Source of the DNA: Rhinopithecus roxellana
Lineage: Eukaryota > Chordata > Mammalia > Primates > Cercopithecidae
DNA: 64,000 nucleotides
Direction: 5' to 3'
Assembly: GCF_007565055.1 (NCBI RefSeq)
Contig: NC_044557.1
Location: forward strand, 140,434,493 to 140,498,492
This document shows positions 46,334 through 56,775 of this stretch, piece after piece (position 1 is the first letter of the stretch; every line of letters starts with the position of its first letter). The notes beneath the pieces were generated by a model. That model made no database searches, had not been told where the DNA came from, and saw only the letters and a program-made list of their open reading frames with translations. Made by a program: the position numbers and the translations under genes.

Positions 46334-46369
<36 letters not shown>
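46303..46369. repeat. (GT)n-spacer-(AC)n inverted microsatellite
   Basis: GT repeats at 46303-46315, then an AT-rich spacer, then AC repeats at about 46338-46368. The GT and AC blocks are complementary, so a single strand could fold back. Confidence 0.92.
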
Positions 46370-46372
<3 letters not shown>

Positions 46373-48600
46373 CTTCCCCAAACAGAAAAAGCAGGAGACA
46401 ATCTGTTAATCTGTTTACTGGATAAAAAAATTAATATGAATTCTAAAAGAGCAATGTATCTGTGTCTGCGCGTGGTTCACTGAAGTGCTGAATGTGAAGT
46501 TCCTATAAGGACTACGCTATTGATATCAAACTGGGGAGAAGTTTGAGGTTTCACAGGATACATCATGGTTTCCAGGTTTGTATCCAATGACAGGAACTTT
46601 CATGTGACACTGCAGCCATTACTGAATTTTTTTGATCAATATTATTGTCAAGCCTTTCTCATAGCCAAAGAATCCAAAATATTGGCTCTTGGAAACTATA
46701 CATGAAAAGTAACTATAGGCTTGTAATATTAAAGTGAAAATGACAGAGAAGATACAGCAAAGAGTAAGTCCATAACTATTGAGCTCAGAGCTACTTATTA
46801 TTTTACCGATTATACAAGAAATACAAAACATCCTTAACATGACCAAGAGTTGACACCACAGTGAATTGCAGGAAAAAATGAAAAATCAACAAACGGTAAT
46901 ACAAAAGTAATCAATCCTGGTGAAGAAAATGAGAGTTGAGAATTACGTTGTGCAATCAATGAATATCAGGAAAACCTGACAAATATGAAAAGATAAATGT
47001 AGATAAAGCCAGAACAAAGATTTTCTACATAAAAATACCAGCACCTGAAATGTAATTATACAACTATTTGTGTGTATATACTTCCTTAATGAAATACAAG
47101 GTCCAAAAGTGCAGTACTGGAGTTTATAATTTTCCTAGAACAGCATCTGACACATAAAAGCCATTCAATTAAAAATTTTCATATTAAATAAACAAAAGAT
47201 CATTATCTTGATGGTTTTCTCCAGTTACTTGGTAAGCGAATTAGAAGTTTAAAATAGACCCACTTGACTATTGAGCAATTAAACTTACTGATTGTACATA
47301 AATACCCATAAGTGCAAAATATTATAGATTATGTTAAAATTATATAAAAATATATTATATATGTATATATATGCATACACATATGTATGAGAGTGTGTGT
47401 GTGTATGTGTAAGCATATATGTGACTTCCATTTCTCAATAGTAATCAGGTCGCTGATTCATTCTTCAGTGGTTTGAATCATTTCAATATGTTTTCTAGTT
47501 ATTTGATTTATTAATTCTGTAATTTATAGAACTTTATAGGATTTGAATGGACACTTCTGAGCACGAGAATTAATACTGTGGGTCCCCAAAGGGATACAAA
47601 CAGATTTTAAGAATTTGACACATGCTCTAATATGTACAAGAGGAGACTAAAAGTAATGACTTGGCGAAGGTAAAACATAAGTCCAATAATTGTTTCTTTA
47701 ATTTTGTGTAGAACTTGAAAAATTAGAATGAAGTCACGATGAGATCCTAAGAAAATGAAAGATCCCAAATTATGACAAAGACTCCCAGCTGAACTTGAGA
47801 TGTTACCTATATGATAAATTACTACCTTACCCAAATACATACATAACAAATATAAATATGTCTAAAAACTATTTGCATTGAAAACCACTGGCTCCCTACC
47901 ACTCACACTACGATAAAAACCACCATTTTATAAGTTCTGCTTATGCTCACAAATATTTTTCATGCTTCTTTCTTACATATGAAGGGATAGTCTATGATCA
48001 CCTGATATCTCAAGAATATTACAAAACAAAGGCACAAAATGAACAAATAGTGAAAACAAACTGGAAGAAATGAAATCAACAGAAGAAGAAAGAGAACATG
48101 TAAACATTATCAAATTTAATATATTCATAGAAAAACATTTCCTCTCTAAGCTCATGCAGCCATGAAGTCAAGACAAGGTATAGAAAGCCATAGTTTGTAG
48201 TTTGTAACAAAGAATAATTAGAGGACCAAAAGCAGCATTCAGATATTTAAAATAAAATACCAATAAGCACACAAATAATGTAAGTTGGGGGCAATAAAAC
48301 AAAAATTCTCATGAAGTTGAATTCATATAACCATATTTAGTTAAGCGAAGGGAGACAAATTCTGGATCCGAAAATCAAGTGAAAATTAGACAAAGGGTGG
48401 GAAAGGAACCCTGTGGTGGTTCCCACCTGCTTTCCCTCTTCTTCAGGCTGTAGATACTCTAGATTTATTTATTTCTGTAGCAGTTTTAATACTCTAGTGT
48501 GTCAGCTATGATTTCCTCAGTTCCCAGAATTCAAAATTATTAGCTTTGGATGACAACTTAGAGATAACTACACCCTCACAAGTTTGGAAACTGAATGATT
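46370..48600. other. Mostly unassigned AT-rich sequence
   Basis: No gene. 47085-47195 ('cctagaacagcatctgacac', 'ataaaagccattcaattaaa') resembles an L2 3' end. 47340-47415 is a TA/TG-rich microsatellite. The rest is unrecognised. Confidence 0.4.
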
Positions 48601-48689
48601 GACACAGGAGCTAAAAATTAAGCAGTTAGGGTAAGAGAACCATCAGTAAGATTTCCCTTTTAATAAAATGCAGCCCCCAAATAATTTCT

Positions 48690-48872
48690 TTTCTAACAAA
48701 GGGCAGCCTGAAAAATCAAGCTGCATAGAAAAGCAAGCTAGAAGCTGCCAGCGATGAATGCCAACAGCTGTGCCAATAGAAAAGGGCTACCTGGAAGCCA
48801 GGTGTGTTCAACATGGAGGCTCCTTCTTCCTTTTTCTTTGCTGCCACATGTGCAGTGAAGAAGCAGGCAACA
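48690..48872 (+). mobile_element. ERV LTR, 5' part
   Basis: It matches the 5' portion of a primate ERV LTR by recall ('gcagcctgaaaaatcaagct', 'gctagaagctgccagcgatg', 'ctacctggaagccaggtgtg', 'cacatgtgcagtgaagaagc'). It is interrupted by an Alu and resumes at 49171. The exact 5' edge and family are not determined. Confidence 0.55.
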
Positions 48873-49170
48873 GGCCAGGTGTGGTAGCTCATGCCTGTAA
48901 TCCCAACACTTTGGGAGGCCAAGGCAGGCGGATCACCTGAGATCAGGAGTTCAAGACCAGCTTGAACAACATGGAGAAAACCCGTTTCTACTGAAAATAC
49001 AAAATTAGTCGGGTACAGTGGCGCATGCCTGTAGTCCCAGCTACTCAGGAGGCTGAGGCAGGAGATTCGCTTGAACCCAGGTGGCCGAGGTTGCAGTGAT
49101 CAGAAATTGGGCCATTGCACTCCAGCCTGGGCAACAAGAGTGCAACTCCAACTCAGAAACAAACAATAAA
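48873..49170 (+). mobile_element. AluS, full length, nested in an LTR
   Basis: Both arms are present: 'ggccaggtgtggtagctcat' to 'gcactccagcctgggcaaca', with a mixed A/C tail. It is flanked by the 11-bp duplication agaagcaggca (48859-48869 and 49171-49181). Confidence 0.95.
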
Positions 49171-49545
49171 AGAAGCAGGCAGGCGTAACATGGCCAGCGG
49201 CCAGGGAAAGAACCCATCAGCATAATAAAAGGTAAGGTTAGGGTGGCCAGCTTCTTCCTGCATTATGTAAATGACACAACTGGTCCAACCAATCTTTTGA
49301 CCCTATGTTAATCAGACACCGCCTCCTCAACCTTGTCTATAAAACCCTGTGTATTTAACCAGGGACCAGAAGACCCACTCGGGAGCCTTTCTCTCTCTGC
49401 AGAAGAGAGTTTTTCTCTTTCTCTCACCTATTAAACCTCCATTCTTAACCTCACTCCTTGTGTGTGTCCACATCCTTGATTTTCTCGCTGTCATGCAACA
49501 AACCTCAGGTATTACCCCAGACGAACAATGCTGCTTCATGAAGAG
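49171..49545 (+). mobile_element. ERV LTR, 3' part
   Basis: It resumes the LTR with promoter and terminal features: 'gcataataaaaggtaaggtt', a TATA box tataaaa (49338-49344), a CT-rich 'tctctctctgcagaagagag', 'cacctattaaacctccattc' (polyadenylation-like), 'actccttgtgtgtgtccaca', and the terminal 'aacaatgctgcttca'. Probably a class I ERV, with no internal viral genes here. Confidence 0.65.
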
Positions 49546-50285
49546 TGCCCGAAACAGCATGAGGGTCAAAACTGCAAATGGTCCCCACTTCAAATGTGTC
49601 AGCTAGGTTTGGTGAAGTGAAAGAAGCGGCAGTCAGTTTGGTCAAGTGTTTGCTGACTCATTCTGATGGCTAAATATTTAGTGTCAGCTGTAAAAGCTGC
49701 CAAAGTATATTTGAACTAGGAGCTGAGGTATTTAGGAGAAATTGCTAAGATAGAGAGTGCGATTTTAGTCAAATTAATTAACTTATGTCATTCCAAGTTT
49801 CCTGAAGCAAAAATGCATTTAAATATTACCATTACAATATTTTAATAAGGCTTAGCATTTTAATGAGGTAACATATGTGAGAACTTCTAGAATAAAGTCT
49901 GAAACAAAATAAAAGCCTGCGATCACAATGTCTCCTCTCTTTTCTAGTTTTCCTGATCCTAGTATATGCTAACTTATCAAAGTCCTTCAAGGACGTATAC
50001 AGAACAAAATTAGATGCAATTTTCAAAACTGAAATCACATCCTTGGTCCAAAATAGATAGAATATATATTATATGTAATTATACATACAATGTGTAATAC
50101 ATTCTAAGATTTTCAACGGCTCCTGTATTATTTGTTTGTAATGATCATGTAACTGTTAAGTCTTTTCCAACTGGACTGAATGAAGAGTAGGTATTTCTCT
50201 CCAGCTGTATTTGTCTCATTTAAAAGAGTCACAACATGGCTGTCATTAAGACACTCAAATATTTTCAGATTAAAAAGTGATTAGA
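49546..50285. other. Unassigned sequence
   Basis: No gene or recognised repeat, apart from a short TA-rich patch (50057-50092). It ends at the target site of the AluY. Confidence 0.45.
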
Positions 50286-50566
50286 GGCCGGGCGCGGTGG
50301 CTCAAGCCTGTAATCCCAGCACTTTGGGAGGCCGAGACGGGCGGATCACGAGGTCAGGAGATCGAGACCATCCTGGCTAACACGGTGAAACCCCGTCTCT
50401 ACTAAAAAATACAAAAAACTAGCCGGGCGAGGTGGCGGGCGTCTGTAGTCCCAGCTACTCGGGAGGCTGAGGCAGGAGAATGGCGTAAACCCGGGAGGTG
50501 GAGTTTGCAGTGAGCGGAGATCTGGCCACTGCACTCCAGCCCGGGCAACAGAGCGAGACTCCATCT

Positions 50567-50597
<31 letters not shown>
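50286..50597 (+). mobile_element. Young AluY, Old World monkey-type
   Basis: A well-preserved AluY with a pure A tail (50570-50597) and a perfect 14-bp target duplication aaaaagtgattaga (50272-50285 and 50593-50606). The variants 'ggctcaagcctg', 'agccgggcgaggtggcgggc', 'gcgtaaacccggg' and 'gagatctggccactgc' (consensus ...ccggccactgc) are those I recall from cercopithecid AluYR-type subfamilies. Human AluY has gcgtgaacccggg and related states. It is the youngest insertion in the window by appearance. Confidence 0.95.
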
Positions 50598-50599
<2 letters not shown>

Positions 50600-50606
50600 G
50601 ATTAGA

Positions 50607-51078
50607 AGTACAAAGAACTGACTACCAGAAATAAAGAGAGGTAGATGGGCTTTATATAACACAAATAAAATTAACTTGTTGGATTCATTTGTAAAAACTG
50701 AATGATAGTTTAAAACTCTAAATTTTTGGTTGACTTCCCTTCTCTTGATGTCTATTAGACTCTCTGATGACTTAATAGAATTTATATGTGCAGAGATAGA
50801 CAGAGTAGCAAGGCAAAACAGTAAAAATGGGACGACATATCATATAACAACCCTGTCATATAGTTAATATCAAGAAAAGTATCTGATTTTACATTCAATA
50901 TACTTCCCGGCACATGATTGAGATGTCATGAATATAGAAAATAATGGTTTGTTTGGTATATCTTAAATTGAAAAGTTGTGTGGCAAAACTTAACATTAAA
51001 CTGTTTCAGAAAAATTATACTTTTCAGCCAGCTCAATTTTAATTTTTTTAAAGTTTATAAGCATGTTTTTTTAATTAT
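50607..51078. other. Unassigned AT-rich sequence
   Basis: No gene or repeat family recognised. It forms the left flank of the 64-bp array and ends 'ttttttaattat'. Confidence 0.5.
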
Positions 51079-52102
51079 TATCCTTTCACGACTTCTGTAA
51101 GATGCAGTATACCCATGCATCCACCAAACACTACCTGATCAATATCCTTTCACGACTTCTGTAAGATGCAGTATACCCATGCATCCACCAAACACTACCT
51201 GATCAATATCCTTTCACGACTTCTGTAAGATGCAGTATACCCATGCATCCACCAAACACTACCTGATCAATATCCTTTCACGACTTCTGTAAGATGCAGT
51301 ATACCCATGCATCCACCAAACACTACCTGATCAATATCCTTTCACGACTTCTGTAAGATGCAGTATACCCATGCATCCACCAAACACTACCTGATCAATA
51401 TCCTTTCACGACTTCTGTAAGATGCAGTATACCCATGCATCCACCAAACACTACCTGATCAATATCCTTTCACGACTTCTGTAAGATGCAGTATACCCAT
51501 GCATCCACCAAACACTACCTGATCAATATCCTTTCACGACTTCTGTAAGATGCAGTATACCCATGCATCCACCAAACACTACCTGATCAATATCCTTTCA
51601 CGACTTCTGTAAGATGCAGTATACCCATGCATCCACCAAACACTACCTGATCAATATCCTTTCACGACTTCTGTAAGATGCAGTATACCCATGCATCCAC
51701 CAAACACTACCTGATCAATATCCTTTCACGACTTCTGTAAGATGCAGTATACCCATGCATCCACCAAACACTACCTGATCAATATCCTTTCACGACTTCT
51801 GTAAGATGCAGTATACCCATGCATCCACCAAACACTACCTGATCAATATCCTTTCACGACTTCTGTAAGATGCAGTATACCCATGCATCCACCAAACACT
51901 ACCTGATCAATATCCTTTCACGACTTCTGTAAGATGCAGTATACCCATGCATCCACCAAACACTACCTGATCAATATCCTTTCACGACTTCTGTAAGATG
52001 CAGTATACCCATGCATCCACCAAACACTACCTGATCAATATCCTTTCACGACTTCTGTAAGATGCAGTATACCCATGCATCCACCAAACACTACCTGATC
52101 AA
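51079..52102. repeat. Minisatellite: 64 bp x 16, all identical
   Basis: Sixteen head-to-tail units of exactly 64 bp occupy exactly 1,024 bp. Each starts 'tatcctttcacgacttctg' and ends 'actacctgatcaa'. Reading every unit by eye, I see no substitution or indel. The next two bases after the last unit are 'ta', the same as the start of a unit, so the repeat has a 2-bp microhomology at its boundary. The unit is about 42% GC in an AT-rich background, has one CpG (in 'tcacgac') and is C-rich on the + strand (about 20 C to 7 G). As 64 is not divisible by 3 and each frame meets stops, it is not a protein repeat. Without spacers it is not CRISPR. It is either a very recent VNTR expansion or homogenisation, or an assembly product. 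Confidence 0.99.
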
Positions 52103-52104
52103 TA

Positions 52105-52468
52105 ACAGTACATTTCTTCGTTTTCATTTTCTAGTAGCCTTTCAATTAGGAGTTACTTCTCTAGAGGAAAATAATTAGTTGGTCATTTATACCATCTATC
52201 TTCTCCATGAAAATGTTTCAGGGTATGTAATGGAATTGTAATTATACATCAGTCATCTTTAATTATTTATAATTTTTAACTTTAAAAGCTTGCCATTTTA
52301 AAAGTGATTTCATACAAGATTTATGTTATATTTAAGACCTCATTTAAAAAGTCCTTTCTCTGTTTCATAAAACTCAGATAATCAACATCTCTATTATTTT
52401 CTGTTTTTATGCTTATAACACATCTAGGGGCTAAGCTACTCCTTGAAAAAAAACTGCAATACTCGGGT
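52105..52468. other. Unassigned AT-rich sequence
   Basis: Right flank of the 64-bp array. No gene or repeat family recognised. Confidence 0.5.
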
Positions 52469-52574
52469 AGCTGAAGAAAATAAAAATACATATACAAGAG
52501 AATAAAGAGATGGCAAGGCTAAGCTGAAGAAAATAAAAATATATATTTAAGAGAATAAAGAGATGGCAAGGCTA
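52469..52574. repeat. 53 bp x 2 tandem duplication
   Basis: Two adjacent 53-bp units (52469-52521 and 52522-52574), both starting 'agctgaagaaaataaaaat' and ending 'gatggcaaggcta'. They differ by a few bases in the central TA-rich part, so the duplication is recent but not brand new. Confidence 0.95.
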
Positions 52575-53485
52575 ATTGACTTCCCAAGAACAAAGAATGT
52601 GACAGTTATACTGAACAAATTAAAAATATTTAAAATTTCACTATGATCTTTCTATTCATCTATATTAAAGGATACATTTATTTATATAAATTAATCATGT
52701 AAGTTTGAAGTCTTTAAGGACTCAGATGCAAAGAGAATCAGGAATTTGGCAAATTAACCTCTTCGTATAGAAATCATAGAGAAAATTTTAAAGTAATTTT
52801 TCTAAATTACTTTAAAAATATTATGTGGTGTCTATGATTCTCTTCCTATTTTATTTTTGTAATATTTTTATTAATGTAGTAAAAATTAAAGATAAAAAAG
52901 AGAAAAGTAGGGCTATTTTATTTGTTAATGATAGAAAGAGATAGTTCAGAAATAAAAGAAAAGGGGAAAATGTTACCAGAGTCTTGGGAAAGACGAAGGA
53001 ATGGATAAAATATCACTTTTTGATAACACTAGGACAGGACAGAAATGGTTGGTGGAGCCAGGCCTGGGTCTCCTGCTTTGTGTTTCTGTGCTCGGATGTG
53101 CGGTTACCTTAAAGGAGCTTCAGTTACATCAATCTGTTTATTGGTGAGAGTCTTAAAGAAACCATCCAAGCCAAGAAGTACGCAAACTACCTTTCTTAGC
53201 TATAAGGAAGAGAAATGCTTATAAAACGTACCTAAGTGTTTTCCCATTTACAGTATTAACATTTCTTCTCATCTCTCAAGTACAAGAGAAGATGAATGTT
53301 AACCCAATGGGAACTCACAAGAAATACCAAATCTCTCTCTTACTCCCCCCCACCCCCCCCATAAAACTGCTAAGTCTTGGTGTTTCCTAAGATCCAATCC
53401 TACAAATCGTGTAGGATTTTAAACGGGTACTCAGTAGAGGTTTTTCACCTCTCCTCACTGAAAAGATTTAAACTAAATTTAATTA
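52575..53485. other. Unassigned sequence with a perfect hairpin and a C tract
   Basis: No gene. It holds a 14-bp perfect inverted repeat (52786-52799 and 52804-52817, 4-base loop) and a cytosine-rich run (about 53344-53360). Confidence 0.45.
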
Positions 53486-53488
53486 TCT

Positions 53489-53830
53489 GTGCTCTGCCTA
53501 GAATATTCTTTCACTAGATCTCTGTATTATGTCTGGCTTCTCAAACTTGAGAACCACTAGCAAATAGTAACTTTGTTTTCCCCGATTATTATATCAGACA
53601 TAACACGCACCAGTCAACCTCCACCCCAGGATATTCCTTTATGTTTCTTGATGCACTTAAGACTTTCTTAAATTTTATTTCTTTATCATTTATTTGACCC
53701 CATGTTAATGTCTTTTCCTACTGGAACAGTGGACTAAGACCAGGAACCTTGTCTGTAATGTTTACTGTGTACCTGGATTCCTAGGAACAGTGCTTGAAAA
53801 ATAGTATACACTCAGACACTAGTTTGCAAT
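53489..53830 (+). repeat. L2 LINE 3' region
   Basis: 'ctctgcctagaatattcttt', 'ggaccttgtctgtaatg'-type and 'aacagtgcttgaaaaatagt' follow the L2 3' end in order. The element is a common ancient LINE. No frame. Confidence 0.65.
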
Positions 53831-53914
53831 GGTACTGGATGAAGAGAGGAAATGAGAAGTAAAGTCATTTCACTTTTCGGAAGAATTTGGGTTTACAATC
53901 CTGAGAGCTGTAAA

Positions 53915-54085
53915 GTCCAACTGTGTTTAGATCCTGACTCAATATCTACCCTCTGGGTAGCCTTCAGTTTTCTAAAATCCAAATAGGAGGAAAAGAAATG
54001 TCACTGTGGTATAGGATTACCGCGAACTCAAGTAAAGTAGATGTCATTGCACATGGCACAAAACACCTCAACAAATGTTTTACTA
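53915..54085 (+). repeat. MIR SINE, sense
   Basis: 'agatcctgactcaatatcta', 'ggtagccttcagttttctaa', 'gtatcggattacc'-like sequence (about 54011-54022) and 'catggcacaaaacacctcaa' are in MIR order. Diverged. Confidence 0.7.
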
Positions 54086-55458
54086 TTGACCACACACAAA
54101 AAAATAATTCTATCGATAAGTTAATATATGACGTATGTTCTAGATTGCCAGTAAAATCAAAAGCAAAATAATTGAGATTATTATTATTTCATTCACTAAA
54201 GACATTAGAAATGACACATTGTAAATTAATTATATAAAAGGCAAAGCATATGTAAAAAGAAAAAATGAATCTGTATTGCCCTTGCATTTCAGAAAACAAA
54301 AGAATAAAGCAAAATAAAGCTGGGAATCCAGCCAATCATCTAAATACAGCATTTATCATTTACTTGTGAAATTACACTGTAAAGGCTCAGTAAAGAAAGC
54401 AAGATTATGCATATTCATATGATGTTTCAGTGGAGATGATAAATGAAATATAGCCACAAAATCATTCATTGAATATGACATAATTACATTTCTTTCCAGG
54501 CTCACCAACAACCAAGATCACAATGTAAAATTTCTACATATTTTTAGGAGAATAAAATGTCTAAATTTCTGAATGAAGGCAAAATCAGCATATACATTTT
54601 ATACATTGTCAAATATTATATGATTACAATGTGCTTTCCTGTTTTTCTTTTAAGAAAACCAGAACAAAACACAAACTCCTTACAAGAAGGTAAGGGGTTA
54701 TCCGGATTCACTAAAGGTTTCAAGAACTTGGCTTTGACATTGTTTAATAATAAAAAATAAGTATCTCTTCTTATATTTTTAGTGAGTTTAAAGTTCAGAG
54801 AGTTTTGTCTTAGTCTTTAAGAGTATTTTATTTACCTTTTTAAGTGGCTCTTAGACAGTAGAATACCGTTATATTAATAAATCATCAAACTTCTTTTGTT
54901 CAAAAAACATGTTAGTGTACTATATCAAAGCCATGGGCCTTTGATGATACATTATAGTAACAACTCATCGAAAGACAGCAGTTTGATTATGCTGTACATT
55001 AAATACATCACCACAACTCATCTTTCTGATAGCAAAATAAAACAGCACCTAGCACAAACTCCTTTTTGGTTAGATGACTTTTCTTTAGCACTAGAAATTC
55101 ATGTTCATATGTACACACATAGACACACACACACACACACACATACACACATCTGTTCCTAACTGGGGATATGCATAGTACTGAAAAAGAATTCAACTTC
55201 ACAGGAAAACAAATTCAGGTGGATGGATTTGACAAGAATAAGTAGACCAAGAGGGAAATGAAAGGTCATTTAAATATATGATTGTATATGGTTTTACAGA
55301 TAATAAATATAATTTATGACAACTGTAGAAAGATGCAAAAGTATAGACAATCACAAAGAAGAAATTTAAGTCACCCATATCACCACTAGACATAAACGAC
55401 AAAACATTATGATGTATCACTCAAGTCTTTTCCTCTCCCAAAGTATTTTCTATGAATT
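54086..55458. other. Unassigned AT-rich sequence
   Basis: No gene or recognised repeat, other than a CA run at 55118-55148. The 67-codon frame at 54557-54760 and the 88-codon frame at 54896-55162 (which ends in the CA run) have no motif that I know. Confidence 0.4.
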
Positions 55459-55563
55459 ATTCTAGAATATATATGATGCATATATTCTAGAATATTCTAG
55501 AATATATATGATGCGTATATTCTAGAATATTCTAGAATATATAGATGTGTATATATATGATAT
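55459..55563. repeat. 35-bp palindromic tandem repeat, about 3 copies
   Basis: Units start at 55459, 55494 and 55529, the third decaying. Each unit is itself an inverted repeat: an arm 'attctagaatatat', a short centre (atgatgc), and the complementary arm. The array runs into TA-rich sequence and then an antisense Alu. Confidence 0.92.
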
Positions 55564-55600
55564 ATATATGCATGTGTATATATATGATAGATATAGATAT

Positions 55601-55866
55601 TTTAGACAGAGTCTCTCTGTCACCCAGGCTGGAGTGCAGTGGCATGATCTCACCTCACTGCAACCTCCGCCTCCTGGGTTCTAGTGATTCTCCTGCTTCA
55701 GCCTTCTGAGTAGCTGGGATTACAGGAGTGCGCCTCCATGCTCAATGAATTTTTGTATTTTTGGTAGAGACAGAGTTTCGCCATGTTGGCCAGGCTGGTC
55801 TCAAGCTCCTAGCCTGGAAAGATCAGCCTGCTCAGTCTCCCAAAGTGCTAGGATTACACTCCCAGC
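55601..55866 (-). mobile_element. Alu, antisense, 5'-truncated
   Basis: The plus strand reads the Alu in reverse: 'acagagtctctctgtcaccc', 'ggctggagtgcagtggcatg', 'tagctgggattacaggagtg', 'tttttgtatttttggtagag', 'caaagtgctaggattacact'. It lacks the usual 5' end and any T-rich poly(A) tail at its 3' end, which abuts the TA-rich palindromic tract. Diverged S/J-type. Confidence 0.9.
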
Positions 55867-56048
55867 TGATTGTTATATTTGAGCTTCATTCTCTTATATA
55901 CTTGTATAATGTTTTAGAATTTGATTTTCAACAAATTTTTTTAACTTTTCTATATGAATTATATTATTCTGTTATTGTTGAATTTCTGTAATGGGTTATA
56001 GACATTTCATTCTCTGTTTTTATTCTACTATAAGTTATATTCAACTTT
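55867..56048. other. Short unassigned sequence
   Basis: TA-rich, no gene or repeat family recognised. Confidence 0.4.
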
Positions 56049-56049
56049 T

Positions 56050-56448
56050 TTATTATTATACTTAAGTTCTGGGATACATGTGCAGAACGTGCAGTTTTGT
56101 TACATCGGTATACACGTGCCGTGGTGGTTTGCTGCACCCATCAACACGTCATCTACATTAAGTATTTCTCCTAATGCTATCCCTCCTGTAGTCCTCCACC
56201 CCGCAACAGGCCCCGGTGTATGATGTTTTCTTCTCTGTGTCCAGGTGTTCTCATTTTTCAACTTCCACTTATAAATGAGAATATGCGGTGTTCAGTTTTC
56301 TGTTCCTGTGTTAGTTTGCTGAGAATGATGGTTTCTAGCTTCATCCATGTCCTTGCAAAGGATGTGAACTCATCCTTTTTTACAGCTGCATAGTATTTCA
56401 TGATGTATATGTGCCACATTTTTCTTTATCCAGTCTATCATTGATGAA
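56050..56448 (-). mobile_element. Primate L1 3' end, antisense, 5'-truncated
   Basis: The plus strand reads L1 in reverse from its A tail: 'tttttattattatacttaag', 'gtgcagttttgttacatcgg', 'gtttgctgcacccatcaaca', 'ctcatccttttttacagctg', 'ccagtctatcattgatga'. It breaks off mid-ORF2 near 56448. Broken ORF2. Confidence 0.9.
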
Positions 56449-56554
56449 GAAAACGTATCTCTTTATTTCTCCAATCATTCATTTTAATATCTGAATGATT
56501 CTTATTGGCCCTCAACCTTATGTAAAATAGTTATTAGCTATTACTTGTTGATTG

Positions 56555-56760
56555 TTTATCATGGACCAGACATGCTGCTAACTATTTTGTGAATAGGTCA
56601 CTTGATTTTCCCTAGAAATTTATTAAATATATATCACTTTTGCTTCTATTTATCATCAGAGAAAGTAACTTGCCAAAATATTAAACAAGGAAACTGAGAT
56701 TCCAATTTAATTCGTCAGACTCCTCACTACAAATTCTTAACCACTGTATCCTAATGCTAT
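56555..56760 (-). repeat. MIR-like SINE, antisense
   Basis: The plus strand shows 'catggaccagacatgctgct', 'cagagaaagtaacttgccaa', 'aggaaactgagattccaatt' and 'gactcctcactacaaattct', consistent with MIR in reverse. Diverged. Confidence 0.6.
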
Positions 56761-56775
56761 AAATCATACTTCTTG

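Noticed and set aside
50346..50662. Antisense frames over the young AluY
   Set aside because: Alu-derived, with a phenylalanine run from the A tail. Not a gene.
51079..52102. CRISPR-like array
   Set aside because: The repeats are head-to-tail without spacers, there are no cas genes, and the context is primate genomic DNA.
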